Origin: Paludibacter sp.
GTDB taxonomy: Bacteria; Bacteroidota; Bacteroidia; Bacteroidales; Paludibacteraceae
Direction of reading: 5' to 3'
NCBI GenBank assembly: GCA_019163375.1
Contig: JAFLKK010000002.1
Coordinates: 124,001 to 188,000, forward strand
Length of the DNA stretch: 64,000 bases
Positions 24,570-33,584 of this stretch are shown one piece after another. Under the pieces are notes generated by a model. The model had not been told where the DNA came from and did no database searches. It saw only the letters and a program-made list of their open reading frames with translations. A program made the position numbers and the translations under genes. How positions within the stretch are numbered: position 1 is the stretch's first letter; each line of letters opens with the position of its first letter.

Positions 24570-25264
24570 GATGGTGAATTATTAAGTTAGACAATGCCCA
24601 AACTACTCTTGTTTGGATATTACATAACACCCACCATTTAAAATGGTTTTGAATGTTCATTTTTTTTAAAGAATAAAGGGGTAAATTAAAGTGAGTTCGA
24701 TATAATAAGAACCGGTCAGAATATAATGCCGTTTATCATAAAGAATATAACCTGCCACAGTTTATTGAATAGACCCCAATGAAAAACTTCGGCATCACAT
24801 CATCGGGCGATGAAACGTTCCCGCAAAACTGCGACATGACATCATCGGGTGATGAAGTGTTCCCGCAAAACTGCGACATGACATCATCGGGTGATGAAGT
24901 GTTCCCGCAAAACTGCGGCATGACATCATCGGGTGATGAAGTGTTCCCGCAAAACTTCGACAGAGCATCATCGATCGATGAAGTGCTCCCGCAAAACTGC
25001 GGCGGGGTTTCAGGCACGCCGGATGCCTTGTCGCAAAACTGCGCGAAGGTTTCAGGGATGCCGGAAGCACATTGCAAAACTTCTGCAAGGTTTCAGGCGA
25101 GCCGGAAGCACTGTTGCAAAACTGCGGGATGGTTTCAGGGATGCCGGAAGCATGTTGCAAAACTTCTGCAAAGTTTCGGGCACGCCGGATGTTCTGCCGC
25201 ACTTTTGCGACAGCCGATTGTTTGTCTTTTTCGTCTCTTGTGCTAATCAATACTGCTACATTCA
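24570..25264. other. Gene-free interval containing a tandem-repeat array
   Basis: Most of the interval is the array at 24794-25211. Frames through it on both strands give repetitive peptides, but two units are one base shorter, which breaks the frames, so I do not call a gene. 24570-24793 is plain AT-rich sequence. Confidence 0.6.
24794..25211. repeat. Ten-unit tandem array (41/42 bp) with covarying palindromes
   Basis: Units start at 24794, 24836, 24878, 24920, 24962, 25004, 25046, 25087, 25129 and 25170. Each has a small palindrome near its front and a conserved CGCAAAACTGCG-like end. Units 1-5 use a CATC...GATG stem (for example TCATCGGGTGATGA, TCATCGATCGATGA); units 6-10 use a GGC/GCC stem at the same place (TTCAGGCGAGCCGGAA). 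Units 7 and 9 are 41 bp, so a 14-residue protein repeat is not kept throughout. Confidence 0.85.
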
Positions 25265-27310
25265 TTAGTTCTGAAAATTTTTCTTGAACAGAATTGGCAA
25301 TATAAATGATTCACTTGTACTTTGACCATCTTTTTGACCGGGTATCCATTTGGGTATTGATTTGACAACCGAGATGGCTTCTTTCTCTAGGTAATTTACA
25401 ATTGATTTAGTAGAGTGAACTTGTGGTGAGATACTATTCGGGCTAGAATAGCTAATGCCTATTGCAGTAACTACTATCTTCTCCAATAGAGTAGCAGTTT
25501 CGTTCACTTTGTTCAATATATGAACGTTATCAACCAGACCCAGTTCGTTAACCGTAAATCCTACTAAGATTTGACCTCTTTGGTCATTTTCCATAGCTCT
25601 AACCGGATATTTTATATTTCGTGCAAGATAAGAACCGAGAGCATTAAATCCTCCCGGATATTCGGCTTTCCTGTCGGTTGCATTCAACGAACTTGTAGTA
25701 ACTATATTTCCACTTGCATCTCCGAATTTTATTGGCATCATGTAACGCGCACTTACAGGTACCCCGTTTTGCTTGCCGGGAATCCAGTTTGTCATTAAAT
25801 TAATCACTCGTAACGCTTCCTTATCGCACTCGGGACTTAAGCCTCTTAGTACTTTTGCTTGTTCAATTTTGCCCAGGGTGTTCACTACAAAACCGACAAT
25901 AACATGCCCTTGAATATTTTTATTTTTTTCAGCTTCGGGATAAATCAAATTCTTTTTCAAAAAATTCATTAACTCAACATCACATCCCTGGTATTCCGGC
26001 ATTTTTTCAACAACATCATAGATTATGTTTCCTAATGAATCCTTTTCTAACCTGACTTCTGCTTTCGAAACCTGGTCCTCTTTTTTACTAATAGCAATGA
26101 TAACTCCATTTGCTGCAGCTGGACCATACTTTTCAATAAGCTCCTTTTTTTCCTTCTCCTTTTTTGGAACAATGGTATTCAAGGAAGTCAATTTGGAAAA
26201 ATTCAACCATTTTGACTTGAATGACATTGGCAGTATTTGTCCATCTAATACAATTTGTAAGCTATCGAATTTTAGGTTAGAACTATGCCTGCCAAGTTCT
26301 CCCTCAATTTTAAAAACTATTGGTAGTGTATAATATATATTTTCCTTTTTTCCATTTATTTCGCCGGGTATCCAATCCGGTATTTGAGAAAGTACTCTCA
26401 ATGCTTCCCTGTCCAATCCCGGACTAACACTAGTTACAACTTTTGGATCTTTCACCTTGCCCGACCGATCAATAATAAACTGAACTATTACTTTCCCTTG
26501 ATGCCCATTTTCCAGGTCAATAATTGGATATTTTATGTGCTGTGCGAGATAGTTCATTAAAGCTATATCACCACCCGGAAATTGCGGTACTTTGCTGACA
26601 TCTTTGTAGGTATACCCATTATATACTATTTTACACTTTGATGTGTCATTGTGTAAATTCATGATGTCATAAGTGTTCAATAAAAGCACTCCATTACGTG
26701 CAACTTTACCGTATTGCTCAATGAGTTTGTTTTGGGCGGTTTCAGGGAAAGGCTTCAAAATGAAACCGGTATCAATTTGCTCGCTATTGATAACTTCAAG
26801 ATTAAATTTTAGTGGTAGCTTGATGCTGTCAATAACAATGAGCGTACTGTCAGTCATTTGCCAGTTTTCTCCGGCATTTTCTTCAGGAGTATATTTGAAC
26901 GTCACTTGCATAACCCTATAAACAGGCACTTTCTTGCCATTTAGTTCGCCGGGAATCCATCTAGGAAACGAGTTGATAACACGCAATGCCTCCTCATCAA
27001 GGCTAGGCGATAACTTCTTCACCACCTTTGCCTGAATAATCTGACCTATGCTACTAACAACAAACTGTATATTTACTTTTCCTTCCAGCTTATTCCGTTG
27101 AGCATCCTCCGGATATTTTATATTTTGCTGAATAAATTCAATTCGTGCAGCGTTACCTCCCGGGAATTCAGGTTCTTTGTCGACAACAGCCAGAATTGTA
27201 TCATTCTCGGCAATACTGTTCGCGTTTTCGCCACCCAAAGGGCTTGTCTTAGCATTGATACCAATTACCAGAAGAAGTATAGCAGCTATAAGTAGTTGAG
27301 GTCTGTTCAT
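25265..27310 (-). CDS. Four-TonB_C protein with plug-like modules
   Basis: 681 residues with signal peptide (MNRPQLLIAAILLLVIGINA). TonB C-terminal domains lie at about 43-140, 236-335, 431-529 and 545-676, each with the pattern KYP...GKV...FVV...G...LDxEALRV...WIPG. Between them (about 156-215 and 350-409) are short segments shaped like a TonB-receptor plug end: VIDSIKLP...EQYGKVARNGVLL and VLDGQILP...EKYGPAAANGVII. The last TonB_C has an inserted stretch (about 604-638). No N-terminal anchor beyond the signal and no proline-rich stalk, so it is unlike a standard energy transducer. Function unknown. Confidence 0.8.
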   Translation of the reverse strand: MNRPQLLIAAILLLVIGINAKTSPLGGENANSIAENDTILAVVDKEPEFPGGNAARIEFIQQNIKYPEDAQRNKLEGKVNIQFVVSSIGQIIQAKVVKKLSPSLDEEALRVINSFPRWIPGELNGKKVPVYRVMQVTFKYTPEENAGENWQMTDSTLIVIDSIKLPLKFNLEVINSEQIDTGFILKPFPETAQNKLIEQYGKVARNGVLLLNTYDIMNLHNDTSKCKIVYNGYTYKDVSKVPQFPGGDIALMNYLAQHIKYPIIDLENGHQGKVIVQFIIDRSGKVKDPKVVTSVSPGLDREALRVLSQIPDWIPGEINGKKENIYYTLPIVFKIEGELGRHSSNLKFDSLQIVLDGQILPMSFKSKWLNFSKLTSLNTIVPKKEKEKKELIEKYGPAAANGVIIAISKKEDQVSKAEVRLEKDSLGNIIYDVVEKMPEYQGCDVELMNFLKKNLIYPEAEKNKNIQGHVIVGFVVNTLGKIEQAKVLRGLSPECDKEALRVINLMTNWIPGKQNGVPVSARYMMPIKFGDASGNIVTTSSLNATDRKAEYPGGFNALGSYLARNIKYPVRAMENDQRGQILVGFTVNELGLVDNVHILNKVNETATLLEKIVVTAIGISYSSPNSISPQVHSTKSIVNYLEKEAISVVKSIPKWIPGQKDGQSTSESFILPILFKKNFQN

Positions 27311-27393
27311 TTTATAATGAGAATTTAGGTAGTGATACTTTAGTTCAAATTAATCGGGCATAAACATATACCGATGTAAAAATATTACGACGC

Positions 27394-28620
27394 TTACTTT
27401 TTTTCTACTTCTTTTGTCCCAATCAACACCACACCGTTCATAGCATCTTTGCCATAGTCTTTTGTTAGTTGCTTGATGACTTCTTTTGTTTTTGGTTCAA
27501 GAACCTTGTACGATGTAAGGTTAGCGTAACTGAGCCATGAAAGATCAAAAACCGATGGTAACCTGATACCATCGAGCATCACAACTGTTTTCTCATTTGG
27601 CTTCCATGCTGGTTTTTCGGTGGCAGGAACATCCAGTGTGAAGTTAACCGGCATGGTAACAACAATATTCACTTTTTCGTTGCATAGTGTGCCGGGAATC
27701 CAGTTGGGCAGGGTGTTGATTACGCGGATGGCTTCTTTGTCAAGATAATAATCGAGCGATTGAACCACTTTCACATCATTTATCTTTCCTGTTTTCTCTA
27801 CGGTAAATCGTACCATCACTTTTCCTTCGGTCTTCAGGCGCTTTGGCACAAACGGATATTGGATACTGTCGGCAATGTGTTTCAAAAGCAGGTCGTTTCC
27901 GCCTTCAAACTTCGGAATAGTGGCTGCTTCTTTACATCCTGTGGAATCGGCCAAAGCGTAATACATTTCGTATTTGTTGCTTTTGATCAACACTACTCCG
28001 TCGGCAGCTTGTTTGCCATATTCTTTCATCAGCCTTTCTTTTTCTTGTTCGGGAAAGGGCTTAAATACTTTTATATCATTAAATTTTCCAAGGTTTAGGA
28101 TGTCGATAGTAAAGTTTTCCGGCATTTTTACGTCATCGATGATCACCAGTGTTTTTTCATTCACATCCCAGTTGGTACTATCAATGGCTACGTATTTAAA
28201 GGTAATTGGCAATGTCATGTTTACGGCCACATTCAACTCGTTCTGAATGCCCGGTATCCATGCCGGAAATGAATTTACCACGCGCAATGCTTCTTTGTCT
28301 AATAAAGGAGATACGTTTCTGGCTACTTTTGCATTTTCAACCAAACCTTGTTTGTTGATTACAAACTGTACTATAACCTTACCCTCCTGTTTCTTTTTAT
28401 ATGCTTCGGCAGGGTACTTTGTGTTCCGGTAAATGTAATTCAACAGGGCTTTGTCGCCACCCGGAAACTTTGGCATACTATCAACGATGGAATAAACTGA
28501 ATCCTGTGTTGGTGTCACTGCCTGTTGTTGGGCTTTTGTTGTAAAAGAGAAAGTAAATAATAGCAGAAGAGCGATGCTAAATTTAAAAACATTGATGTTG
28601 GAAGTTGGTGTGTAATTCAT
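27394..28620 (-). CDS. Two-TonB_C protein alternating with plug-like modules
   Basis: 408 residues. An N-terminal signal or anchor (FKFSIALLLLFTFSFTTKAQ) is followed by TonB_C (44-142), plug-like (155-213, VIIDDVKMP...KEYGKQAADGVVLI), TonB_C (229-328) and plug-like (342-402, VMLDGIRLP...KDYGKDAMNGVVLI). The order is strictly alternating. Same strand and family as its neighbours. A minus-strand -7-like TATTTTTG (28691-28698) is upstream. Confidence 0.8.
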   Translation of the reverse strand: MNYTPTSNINVFKFSIALLLLFTFSFTTKAQQQAVTPTQDSVYSIVDSMPKFPGGDKALLNYIYRNTKYPAEAYKKKQEGKVIVQFVINKQGLVENAKVARNVSPLLDKEALRVVNSFPAWIPGIQNELNVAVNMTLPITFKYVAIDSTNWDVNEKTLVIIDDVKMPENFTIDILNLGKFNDIKVFKPFPEQEKERLMKEYGKQAADGVVLIKSNKYEMYYALADSTGCKEAATIPKFEGGNDLLLKHIADSIQYPFVPKRLKTEGKVMVRFTVEKTGKINDVKVVQSLDYYLDKEAIRVINTLPNWIPGTLCNEKVNIVVTMPVNFTLDVPATEKPAWKPNEKTVVMLDGIRLPSVFDLSWLSYANLTSYKVLEPKTKEVIKQLTKDYGKDAMNGVVLIGTKEVEKK

Positions 28621-28690
28621 AATGCAACTTTAATAGTATTTTATTTCTGGTGTAAATACCTGTGAATAATTAATTGTAAATTCTCGGAAA

Positions 28691-28698
28691 CAAAAATA
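28691..28698 (-). promoter_or_regulatory. Putative minus-strand -7 box
   Basis: TATTTTTG on the minus strand, 71 bases from the start at 28620. Confidence 0.4.
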
Positions 28699-28731
28699 CA
28701 AATAAGATTTGGTTTACGTGCATATACTAAA

Positions 28732-28752
28732 GGCTTCGCTCAGTGCGAAGCC
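28732..28752 (-). terminator. Possible terminator after the short TonB gene
   Basis: GGCTTCG (28732-28738) pairs with CGAAGCC (28746-28752); the minus strand then reads TTTAGTAT. Weak U tract. Confidence 0.4.
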
Positions 28753-28794
28753 CTTAATGCTAATTGATTTATAGTTTTTTTAGAATGCTGACTG

Positions 28795-29280
28795 TTATTG
28801 AAGTCTGAATACAACCGGTAATGTATAGCGCACCGATACTTTTTTGCCACCTTGTTCCCCCGGTTTCCAATAGCCGAGCAGCTTTACTACCCGCAATGCT
28901 TCCTTATCGAGATTTGGGTCTAAGCTGCGAAGAATTTGTACATCTTCTACCTTACCACTTTTGGAAACCACAAACCCAAGAATCACTTTTCCTTGTATTC
29001 TGCTCTCTTGCGCTACAGTTGGATATTTAATATGCTTCGAAAGAAACTCCATGAGTGCTTGGTCACCTCCGGGATATTCCGGCATTTTTTCCACCACATC
29101 ATAAATTCCATTTGTAGATGCAGAGTGGGTAATTGTAGTTTTGGGTTGTTCTGTCTTCGCTTTCAGAACGATTTTAGGTTCCTCTTTTTGTCTTGTAACT
29201 TTGTAGATAAAAAATGCGGCAATAAGAATAACAAGAACGGCAATTATTGTTTTTGTTGGTGCCTTTTTTTCTTCTTCCAT
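28795..29280 (-). CDS. Energy transducer TonB family protein (classical layout)
   Basis: 161 residues: cytoplasmic start MEEEKKAPTK, one uncleaved transmembrane helix (11-27), a short polar stretch, then a single TonB C-terminal domain (about 60-160) with YPGGDQALMEF, IQGKVILGFVV, LDKEALRVV and VSVRYTLPVVF. This is the only protein of the cluster with the classical inner-membrane TonB layout, though the stalk is short. It probably contacts an outer-membrane receptor; no ExbB/ExbD gene is in the window. Confidence 0.82.
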   Translation of the reverse strand: MEEEKKAPTKTIIAVLVILIAAFFIYKVTRQKEEPKIVLKAKTEQPKTTITHSASTNGIYDVVEKMPEYPGGDQALMEFLSKHIKYPTVAQESRIQGKVILGFVVSKSGKVEDVQILRSLDPNLDKEALRVVKLLGYWKPGEQGGKKVSVRYTLPVVFRLQ

Positions 29281-29323
29281 AATGATTGATTTTGATGGTT
29301 ATAAATCTATTTATAAAAACAGG

Positions 29324-30598
29324 CTATTTCTTTTTCTCTTTTTTCGCGTCGAGTTCTTCTTTTATCTCTTTTATTCGATATTCTGTCGCATTGTAGTAGG
29401 AGCCGATTCCACTTTGGATTTTGCCCAACTCAGTTGATGGTCGTGTGGTCATAAACAGATTGTAGTAGGTCAGCGCTTCTTCGGGCTTCTTCAATTCATG
29501 GTCGTAAACGCCACCGATAATATACAGTAGGCTTTTTTGTTCAGGTTTTAATTTAGAACTTATTTTCAGGTATTTTATCCTTTCGGGATTGTTGAAAAGT
29601 AATTCGTAACCTTTGGCAATGCCGTAGTTGTAATTATACAGTACCGAATCCTTAGGTGTTATTTTGTCCAATCCTCGCTTCAAATAAGCAATTCCCTCCT
29701 GCTGATGTCCGCTCAGAATAGCTGCTTTGCCCAGGTAATAGTACACAGTAACATTGTCCGAATCTTTTTTAAACGATTGTTTGAGGTGAAAATAAGCATC
29801 CGGATTTTCTTTATTGGCAAAATAACTTATCCCTAAATAAAAATGAGTGATAAACGAACTGTCGCCTTGTTGATACAATTTATTTAGGCGATAAATTGCC
29901 CGTGTGTGATTCTTTGTCATGCAAAGTCCAATTCCATTGTACTGATTTATCGTCTGATTGGACGAATCGATTTGTAAATACCTATTTGTGTAATAAAGTA
30001 GTGGGTCATATTTACTTTGTTGTAGAAAGATGTTCGACAATTTACTAAGCGTGCTATAATCTTCAGGATTGTACTGTAATGCTTTAGAGTAACAGTACAT
30101 CGACGAGTCGTTTTTCTGTAGTTGCCCGTAACAATCGCCCAGTATTGGATATAATACCGACAGCGAATCTTTCTTCAAAATTGGCAAAGCAAAGTTTATG
30201 GTCGATTTCCATTCTCGGAGTTTAAACATACTGTTCATGTAATTCAACTGCGCGAACCGGTTATTTGGTGCCGATTGAAGTGCCATGAAATAAAAGAACT
30301 TCGATTTGGAATGATTTCCGGATAGTTGATAACTCTCTGCCAGTTCATTGACTGCCGAAATATTGGTTGGATTCTGACGCACAATTTCTTCCAGCAATAC
30401 TATGGCAGATTTGTACTGCGCAATATTCTTATAGCACTTAGCCTTTAGAAAATCCAGTTCGGTCGATTTCTTTTCCTTCGAAATAAGCTGTATGGCTAAC
30501 TCGTAGTCGTAATTTTTTAGCGCATTTTGTATGGCGTTGGTTTGTGCGTGAAGAATGGAGAAACAGCATGTAAACAAGATAAATAGTGTTTTTTTCAT
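29324..30598 (-). CDS. Secreted tetratricopeptide-repeat protein
   Basis: 424 residues with signal peptide (MKKTLFILFTCCFSILHAQ). TPR-type helical pairs run from about 20 to 400 (for example YKSAIVLLEEIVRQNPTNISAVNELAESY, AYFHLKQSFKKDSDNVTVYYYLGKAA, EEALTYYNLFMTTRP). Ends in a charged tail (EELDAKKEKKK). A periplasmic scaffold is likely. It lies between two TonB-family genes, 19 and 43 bases away, so it is probably part of the same transcript. Confidence 0.82.
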   Translation of the reverse strand: MKKTLFILFTCCFSILHAQTNAIQNALKNYDYELAIQLISKEKKSTELDFLKAKCYKNIAQYKSAIVLLEEIVRQNPTNISAVNELAESYQLSGNHSKSKFFYFMALQSAPNNRFAQLNYMNSMFKLREWKSTINFALPILKKDSLSVLYPILGDCYGQLQKNDSSMYCYSKALQYNPEDYSTLSKLSNIFLQQSKYDPLLYYTNRYLQIDSSNQTINQYNGIGLCMTKNHTRAIYRLNKLYQQGDSSFITHFYLGISYFANKENPDAYFHLKQSFKKDSDNVTVYYYLGKAAILSGHQQEGIAYLKRGLDKITPKDSVLYNYNYGIAKGYELLFNNPERIKYLKISSKLKPEQKSLLYIIGGVYDHELKKPEEALTYYNLFMTTRPSTELGKIQSGIGSYYNATEYRIKEIKEELDAKKEKKK

Positions 30599-30616
30599 AG
30601 GAATGGTTTAAGTGTG

Positions 30617-31315
30617 CTATTTTTTTAACGTGATAAGAACAATCCCATTTTCAGCTTCGGGTCCATATTTGGAAATATTTTCATCTTTCCTGGCTTCAAG
30701 TGGATCTATTATTTTGATTGACTGAATAGTTTCCTCATTTATACTTTTAATATCAAATTCCTTTGGTTGTGATTTTCCATCCACAATATACAGAAGTGTT
30801 TTGTCTGATTCCGCGTTTTTTGTTCCAAGAACTACCGGGACTGAACTATTTTGAGCTTTGAATACAACCGGCAAAATATAAAAAACAGCTACTTTTTCTC
30901 CATTTTGTTCTCCGGGTAGCCACTTGGGCATTAATTTAAGTACACGTATAGCTTCATTATCTAATAGAGGGTCAGCACTTCGAAGAATCTTAAAGTCTCC
31001 CACTTTGCCATCGGCATTAATCACAAACTGAACAATTACCTTTCCCTGAATTCCAAATTCCTGTGCCCTAACCGGATATTTGATATTCATACAAAGAAAA
31101 CGCATTAATTCACTCTCTCCATTTGGGAATTGGGGCATTTTATCAACTGCAGTGTATATGGTATCTTTGATTGTTTTTGCAGAGTCAATCTTTGTTGCGT
31201 CCTTTTTCTTTGCTACGGAAGTTTGAGCATTGCCCGAAAGTACAAATGCTAAAGCCAATGGGGCAATGAGTAAGCATTTATTCATCCCCGATTTTAATTT
31301 TGCTAGTTGATTCAT
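30617..31315 (-). CDS. TonB_C plus plug-like protein, M56 C-terminus relative
   Basis: 232 residues. A signal/anchor (LLIAPLALAFVLSGNAQT) leads into TonB_C (55-153, IQGKVIVQFVI, WLPGEQNGEKVAV) and a plug-like tail (172-230, LLYIVDGKSQP...SKYGPEAENGIVLIT). The start closely resembles the join region of the M56 protein upstream (SLIVPLALALVVSSNAQT), so it looks like a duplicate of that protein's C-terminal half without the peptidase. A minus-strand -7 box lies at 31345-31352. Confidence 0.8.
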   Translation of the reverse strand: MNQLAKLKSGMNKCLLIAPLALAFVLSGNAQTSVAKKKDATKIDSAKTIKDTIYTAVDKMPQFPNGESELMRFLCMNIKYPVRAQEFGIQGKVIVQFVINADGKVGDFKILRSADPLLDNEAIRVLKLMPKWLPGEQNGEKVAVFYILPVVFKAQNSSVPVVLGTKNAESDKTLLYIVDGKSQPKEFDIKSINEETIQSIKIIDPLEARKDENISKYGPEAENGIVLITLKK

Positions 31316-31344
31316 GGTAGTTCCTTTTTTTAAATTAAGAAACG

Positions 31345-31352
31345 CAAATATA
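31345..31352 (-). promoter_or_regulatory. Putative minus-strand -7 box
   Basis: TATATTTG on the minus strand, 30 bases upstream of the start at 31315. Implies an internal promoter separate from blaI-M56. Confidence 0.5.
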
Positions 31353-31456
31353 CGGTTATTTTAAGAATCAACAAATGATAATGCTAAAAAATCAGCAGCA
31401 ATCAACATGACGCACTGTGAAAACCTTACTCGGTTTAATCTTTTAGATGCAGAGAA

Positions 31457-31490
31457 TAGTCCGCGTTGATAAATCAATCAACACGGACTA
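31457..31490 (-). terminator. Hairpin after the M56 gene
   Basis: TAGTCCGCGTTGAT (31457-31470) pairs with ATCAACACGGACTA (31477-31490) with one mismatch, 16 bases beyond the M56 stop. The minus strand after the stem lacks a long U tract. Confidence 0.5.
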
Positions 31491-31505
31491 TATTTGGATT
31501 TATTC

Positions 31506-33125
31506 CTATTTGGCTGGAAACTGATAGTTGGTTGTAATCAACACCACACCATTTTTCCCTTTGTCTCCGTAAAGTTTTGTAGCTGATGCATCTTTAAGTA
31601 CTGATATTGATTTAATGTTTGCTGGAATAAGTAAATCTGCCTCACTTTTCGAAGCTTCCTTTCCATCAATCATCATCAAAGGGTTTGCACCAGCAGGTAA
31701 ATTGTTGAATTTTACGCCAGACTCTTCTTTCCTGGCTCCATATCCTACCACTACTATCGGGTTTTCATTGGGGCCTAAAGCAGGTGCAGGAGTTGGAGCA
31801 TCATCTGCCAATTTGAATACTACCGGCATAGTATAGCGAACAGCTACTTTTTTGTCGTTTTGTTCACCTGGAATAAAATCTGGAAATGTGCTTATTACCC
31901 GTAGTGCTTCCTTGTCCAAACTCGGATCTACGGAGCGTAAAATTAGAGGATTTATTACTTTTCCTGCAGAGCTAACAACAAAACTGAGAATCACTTTACC
32001 TTGAATGTTATTTTCTTGAGCTATAACCGGGTATCTGATATTTCTTGATAAATGTGCCATCATCTCGCCCTCTCCTCCCGGGTATTGAGGCATTTTTTCT
32101 ACTACATCCCAGGTTTTTTCGGTTTCTTCGTTTTCTACCACCGTAACAGGGTCAGTTAGTTCTGCCGAACTTTTAGCAGGGGCTATCAGCGTTTTTTTCT
32201 CAGTAGCTTTTACTTCTTTTGTCGTAGTCGTGGTCAAGGCTTTTTTTGCCTTATTGATAACTGTTTGTGCATTGCTCGAAACAACCAGCGCCAATGCCAA
32301 TGGAACGATAAGCGAGTATTTCAGTAAATTCGCTTTGGTAGATTTTTTTTGATTCATCATAATAATACGTTTTTTTAAGGGTGACACATTAAATTTATTT
32401 CCAAGCTTATGCTCGGGAGTTTGATAAGACAATTGCAACAGATGATATTGATAGGTTTGCGAATCAAAACCCGATTCGATAACCTTGTTGTCAGCCAGAA
32501 ATTCTAGATTTTGTCGGATTTCACGCTTCAGCAACCAGGTGGCAGGATTCAACCAAAGAATGATGGTCAGAACTTCACTCACCAACACATCAAAACTGTG
32601 TCCCTGACGAACATGCGTCAACTCATGCGCTAAAATTTCTTTTGTTTCGTGCTCGTTATGCAACTCGGGATTCATAAATACCGACCCGAAAAACGAAAAC
32701 GGTGTGACTTCTTTTTCGATGGCAATGATTCGTGTGTTTTGCACCATTTTTACTGTTCCATGTAGGCGGATGCGAAGAATTGACGCAAGTTGCAGGATAA
32801 ACCGAACCAAAAGTATCAGAACTACCAAACCGTAAATAGCCATTGAAATATTTCCGAGGCTGAAAATGGATGTTTCACGTACTGCAGTTACTGTAAATTC
32901 TGGTAAGGTGGCATAATTTACAATCAATTTTTGAACAGGCTCTTGTTTCTGCAGCCAGCTCTCGACCGATAGAAATGGATATACAAACGAAAGCAATATG
33001 CTGAACAGCATATAATACCGACGGGTTTTCCAAAAAGTATCCCCGGCAAAAAATAATCGATAGAACAAGTAAAACAAAGCTATCGCAATGTTCACTTCTA
33101 GAAAATACATGAGTGCGTCGTTCAT
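31506..33125 (-). CDS. M56 (BlaR1-type) peptidase fused to TonB_C and plug
   Basis: 539 residues. Four membrane helices and the M56 zinc peptidase occupy about 1-255, with HELTH at 167-171 and the downstream Glu208. A further helix (270-287) leads to TonB_C (338-438) and a plug-like end with VVVGYGARKEESG (458-470), MMIDGKEA and KLYGDKGKNGVVLITT. M56/BlaR1 proteins sense an outside signal and cleave a BlaI repressor; here the sensor part is replaced by TonB_C and receptor-plug modules. The start overlaps the blaI stop by ATGA, so the two are translationally coupled. Confidence 0.88.
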   Translation of the reverse strand: MNDALMYFLEVNIAIALFYLFYRLFFAGDTFWKTRRYYMLFSILLSFVYPFLSVESWLQKQEPVQKLIVNYATLPEFTVTAVRETSIFSLGNISMAIYGLVVLILLVRFILQLASILRIRLHGTVKMVQNTRIIAIEKEVTPFSFFGSVFMNPELHNEHETKEILAHELTHVRQGHSFDVLVSEVLTIILWLNPATWLLKREIRQNLEFLADNKVIESGFDSQTYQYHLLQLSYQTPEHKLGNKFNVSPLKKRIIMMNQKKSTKANLLKYSLIVPLALALVVSSNAQTVINKAKKALTTTTTKEVKATEKKTLIAPAKSSAELTDPVTVVENEETEKTWDVVEKMPQYPGGEGEMMAHLSRNIRYPVIAQENNIQGKVILSFVVSSAGKVINPLILRSVDPSLDKEALRVISTFPDFIPGEQNDKKVAVRYTMPVVFKLADDAPTPAPALGPNENPIVVVGYGARKEESGVKFNNLPAGANPLMMIDGKEASKSEADLLIPANIKSISVLKDASATKLYGDKGKNGVVLITTNYQFPAK

Positions 33126-33478
33126 TTTTTCTCAATTAGTTTAATGATTTCCTGTAATTCTTCAGCTGAAATTTTTTGTTTCTCTACAAAGTAGCTCACC
33201 ATTTCTTTGTACGAATTGTCGAAGTAGTTTTGCACTACGCTCGTCATAAATTTGGATTTGTACTCGCTCTCTTCCACCATTGCGCTGTACTCGTAGGTAT
33301 TGCCATAGCGGGTGCTTTTTACATATCCTTTTCGTTCCAGATTTTTTATAATCGATGCCACCGTGGTGTAGGGTGGGGTAGGTTCATCCATTTTTTGGAT
33401 ATAATCTTTTATAAATCCTTTTCCATGTTGCCAGATAATCAGCATCATTTCTTCTTCTTGATTTGTTAGCTTTTCCAT
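33122..33478 (-). CDS. BlaI/MecI/CopY family repressor
   Basis: 118 residues from MEKLTNQEEEMM. The winged helix (LTNQEEEMMLIIWQHGKGFIKDYIQ, TVASIIKNLERKGYVKS, GNTYEYSAM) is typical of BlaI-type repressors, followed by a helical dimer region. The partner M56 gene overlaps its stop by 4 bases. A TTG start six codons upstream (33496) is possible but less likely. Operator-like sequence TAACGAAACTTAGTA (33530-33544) lies upstream, related to the palindromes at 35074-35108. Confidence 0.92.
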   Translation of the reverse strand: MEKLTNQEEEMMLIIWQHGKGFIKDYIQKMDEPTPPYTTVASIIKNLERKGYVKSTRYGNTYEYSAMVEESEYKSKFMTSVVQNYFDNSYKEMVSYFVEKQKISAEELQEIIKLIEKK

Positions 33479-33529
33479 ATTTTCTATTGTTTTCAATTTC
33501 TTATCTTTGTGTTCCTTTATAGATACTTC

Positions 33530-33544
33530 TAACGAAACTTAGTA
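33530..33544. promoter_or_regulatory. Degenerate operator-like site upstream of blaI
   Basis: TAACGAAACTTAGTA shares ACGAAA and part of the second half with the palindromes at 35074-35108. Suggests autoregulation; match is partial. Confidence 0.35.
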
Positions 33545-33584
33545 AGCCTGAAGATAATTATGTTTCTTTTGAATTTCGTCCTCT

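Noticed and set aside
24794-25211. CRISPR array
   Set aside because: Units are contiguous with no variable spacers, and no cas gene is near.
24736-25265. Open frames across the tandem array on both strands
   Set aside because: The repetitive peptides come from a 42-bp period, and units 7 and 9 are 41 bp, so frames shift. No start site, signal or family supports a gene.
33502-33509. Plus-strand TATCTTTG as a promoter
   Set aside because: It points into the antisense strand of a 3' region with no plus-strand gene; I regard it as chance.
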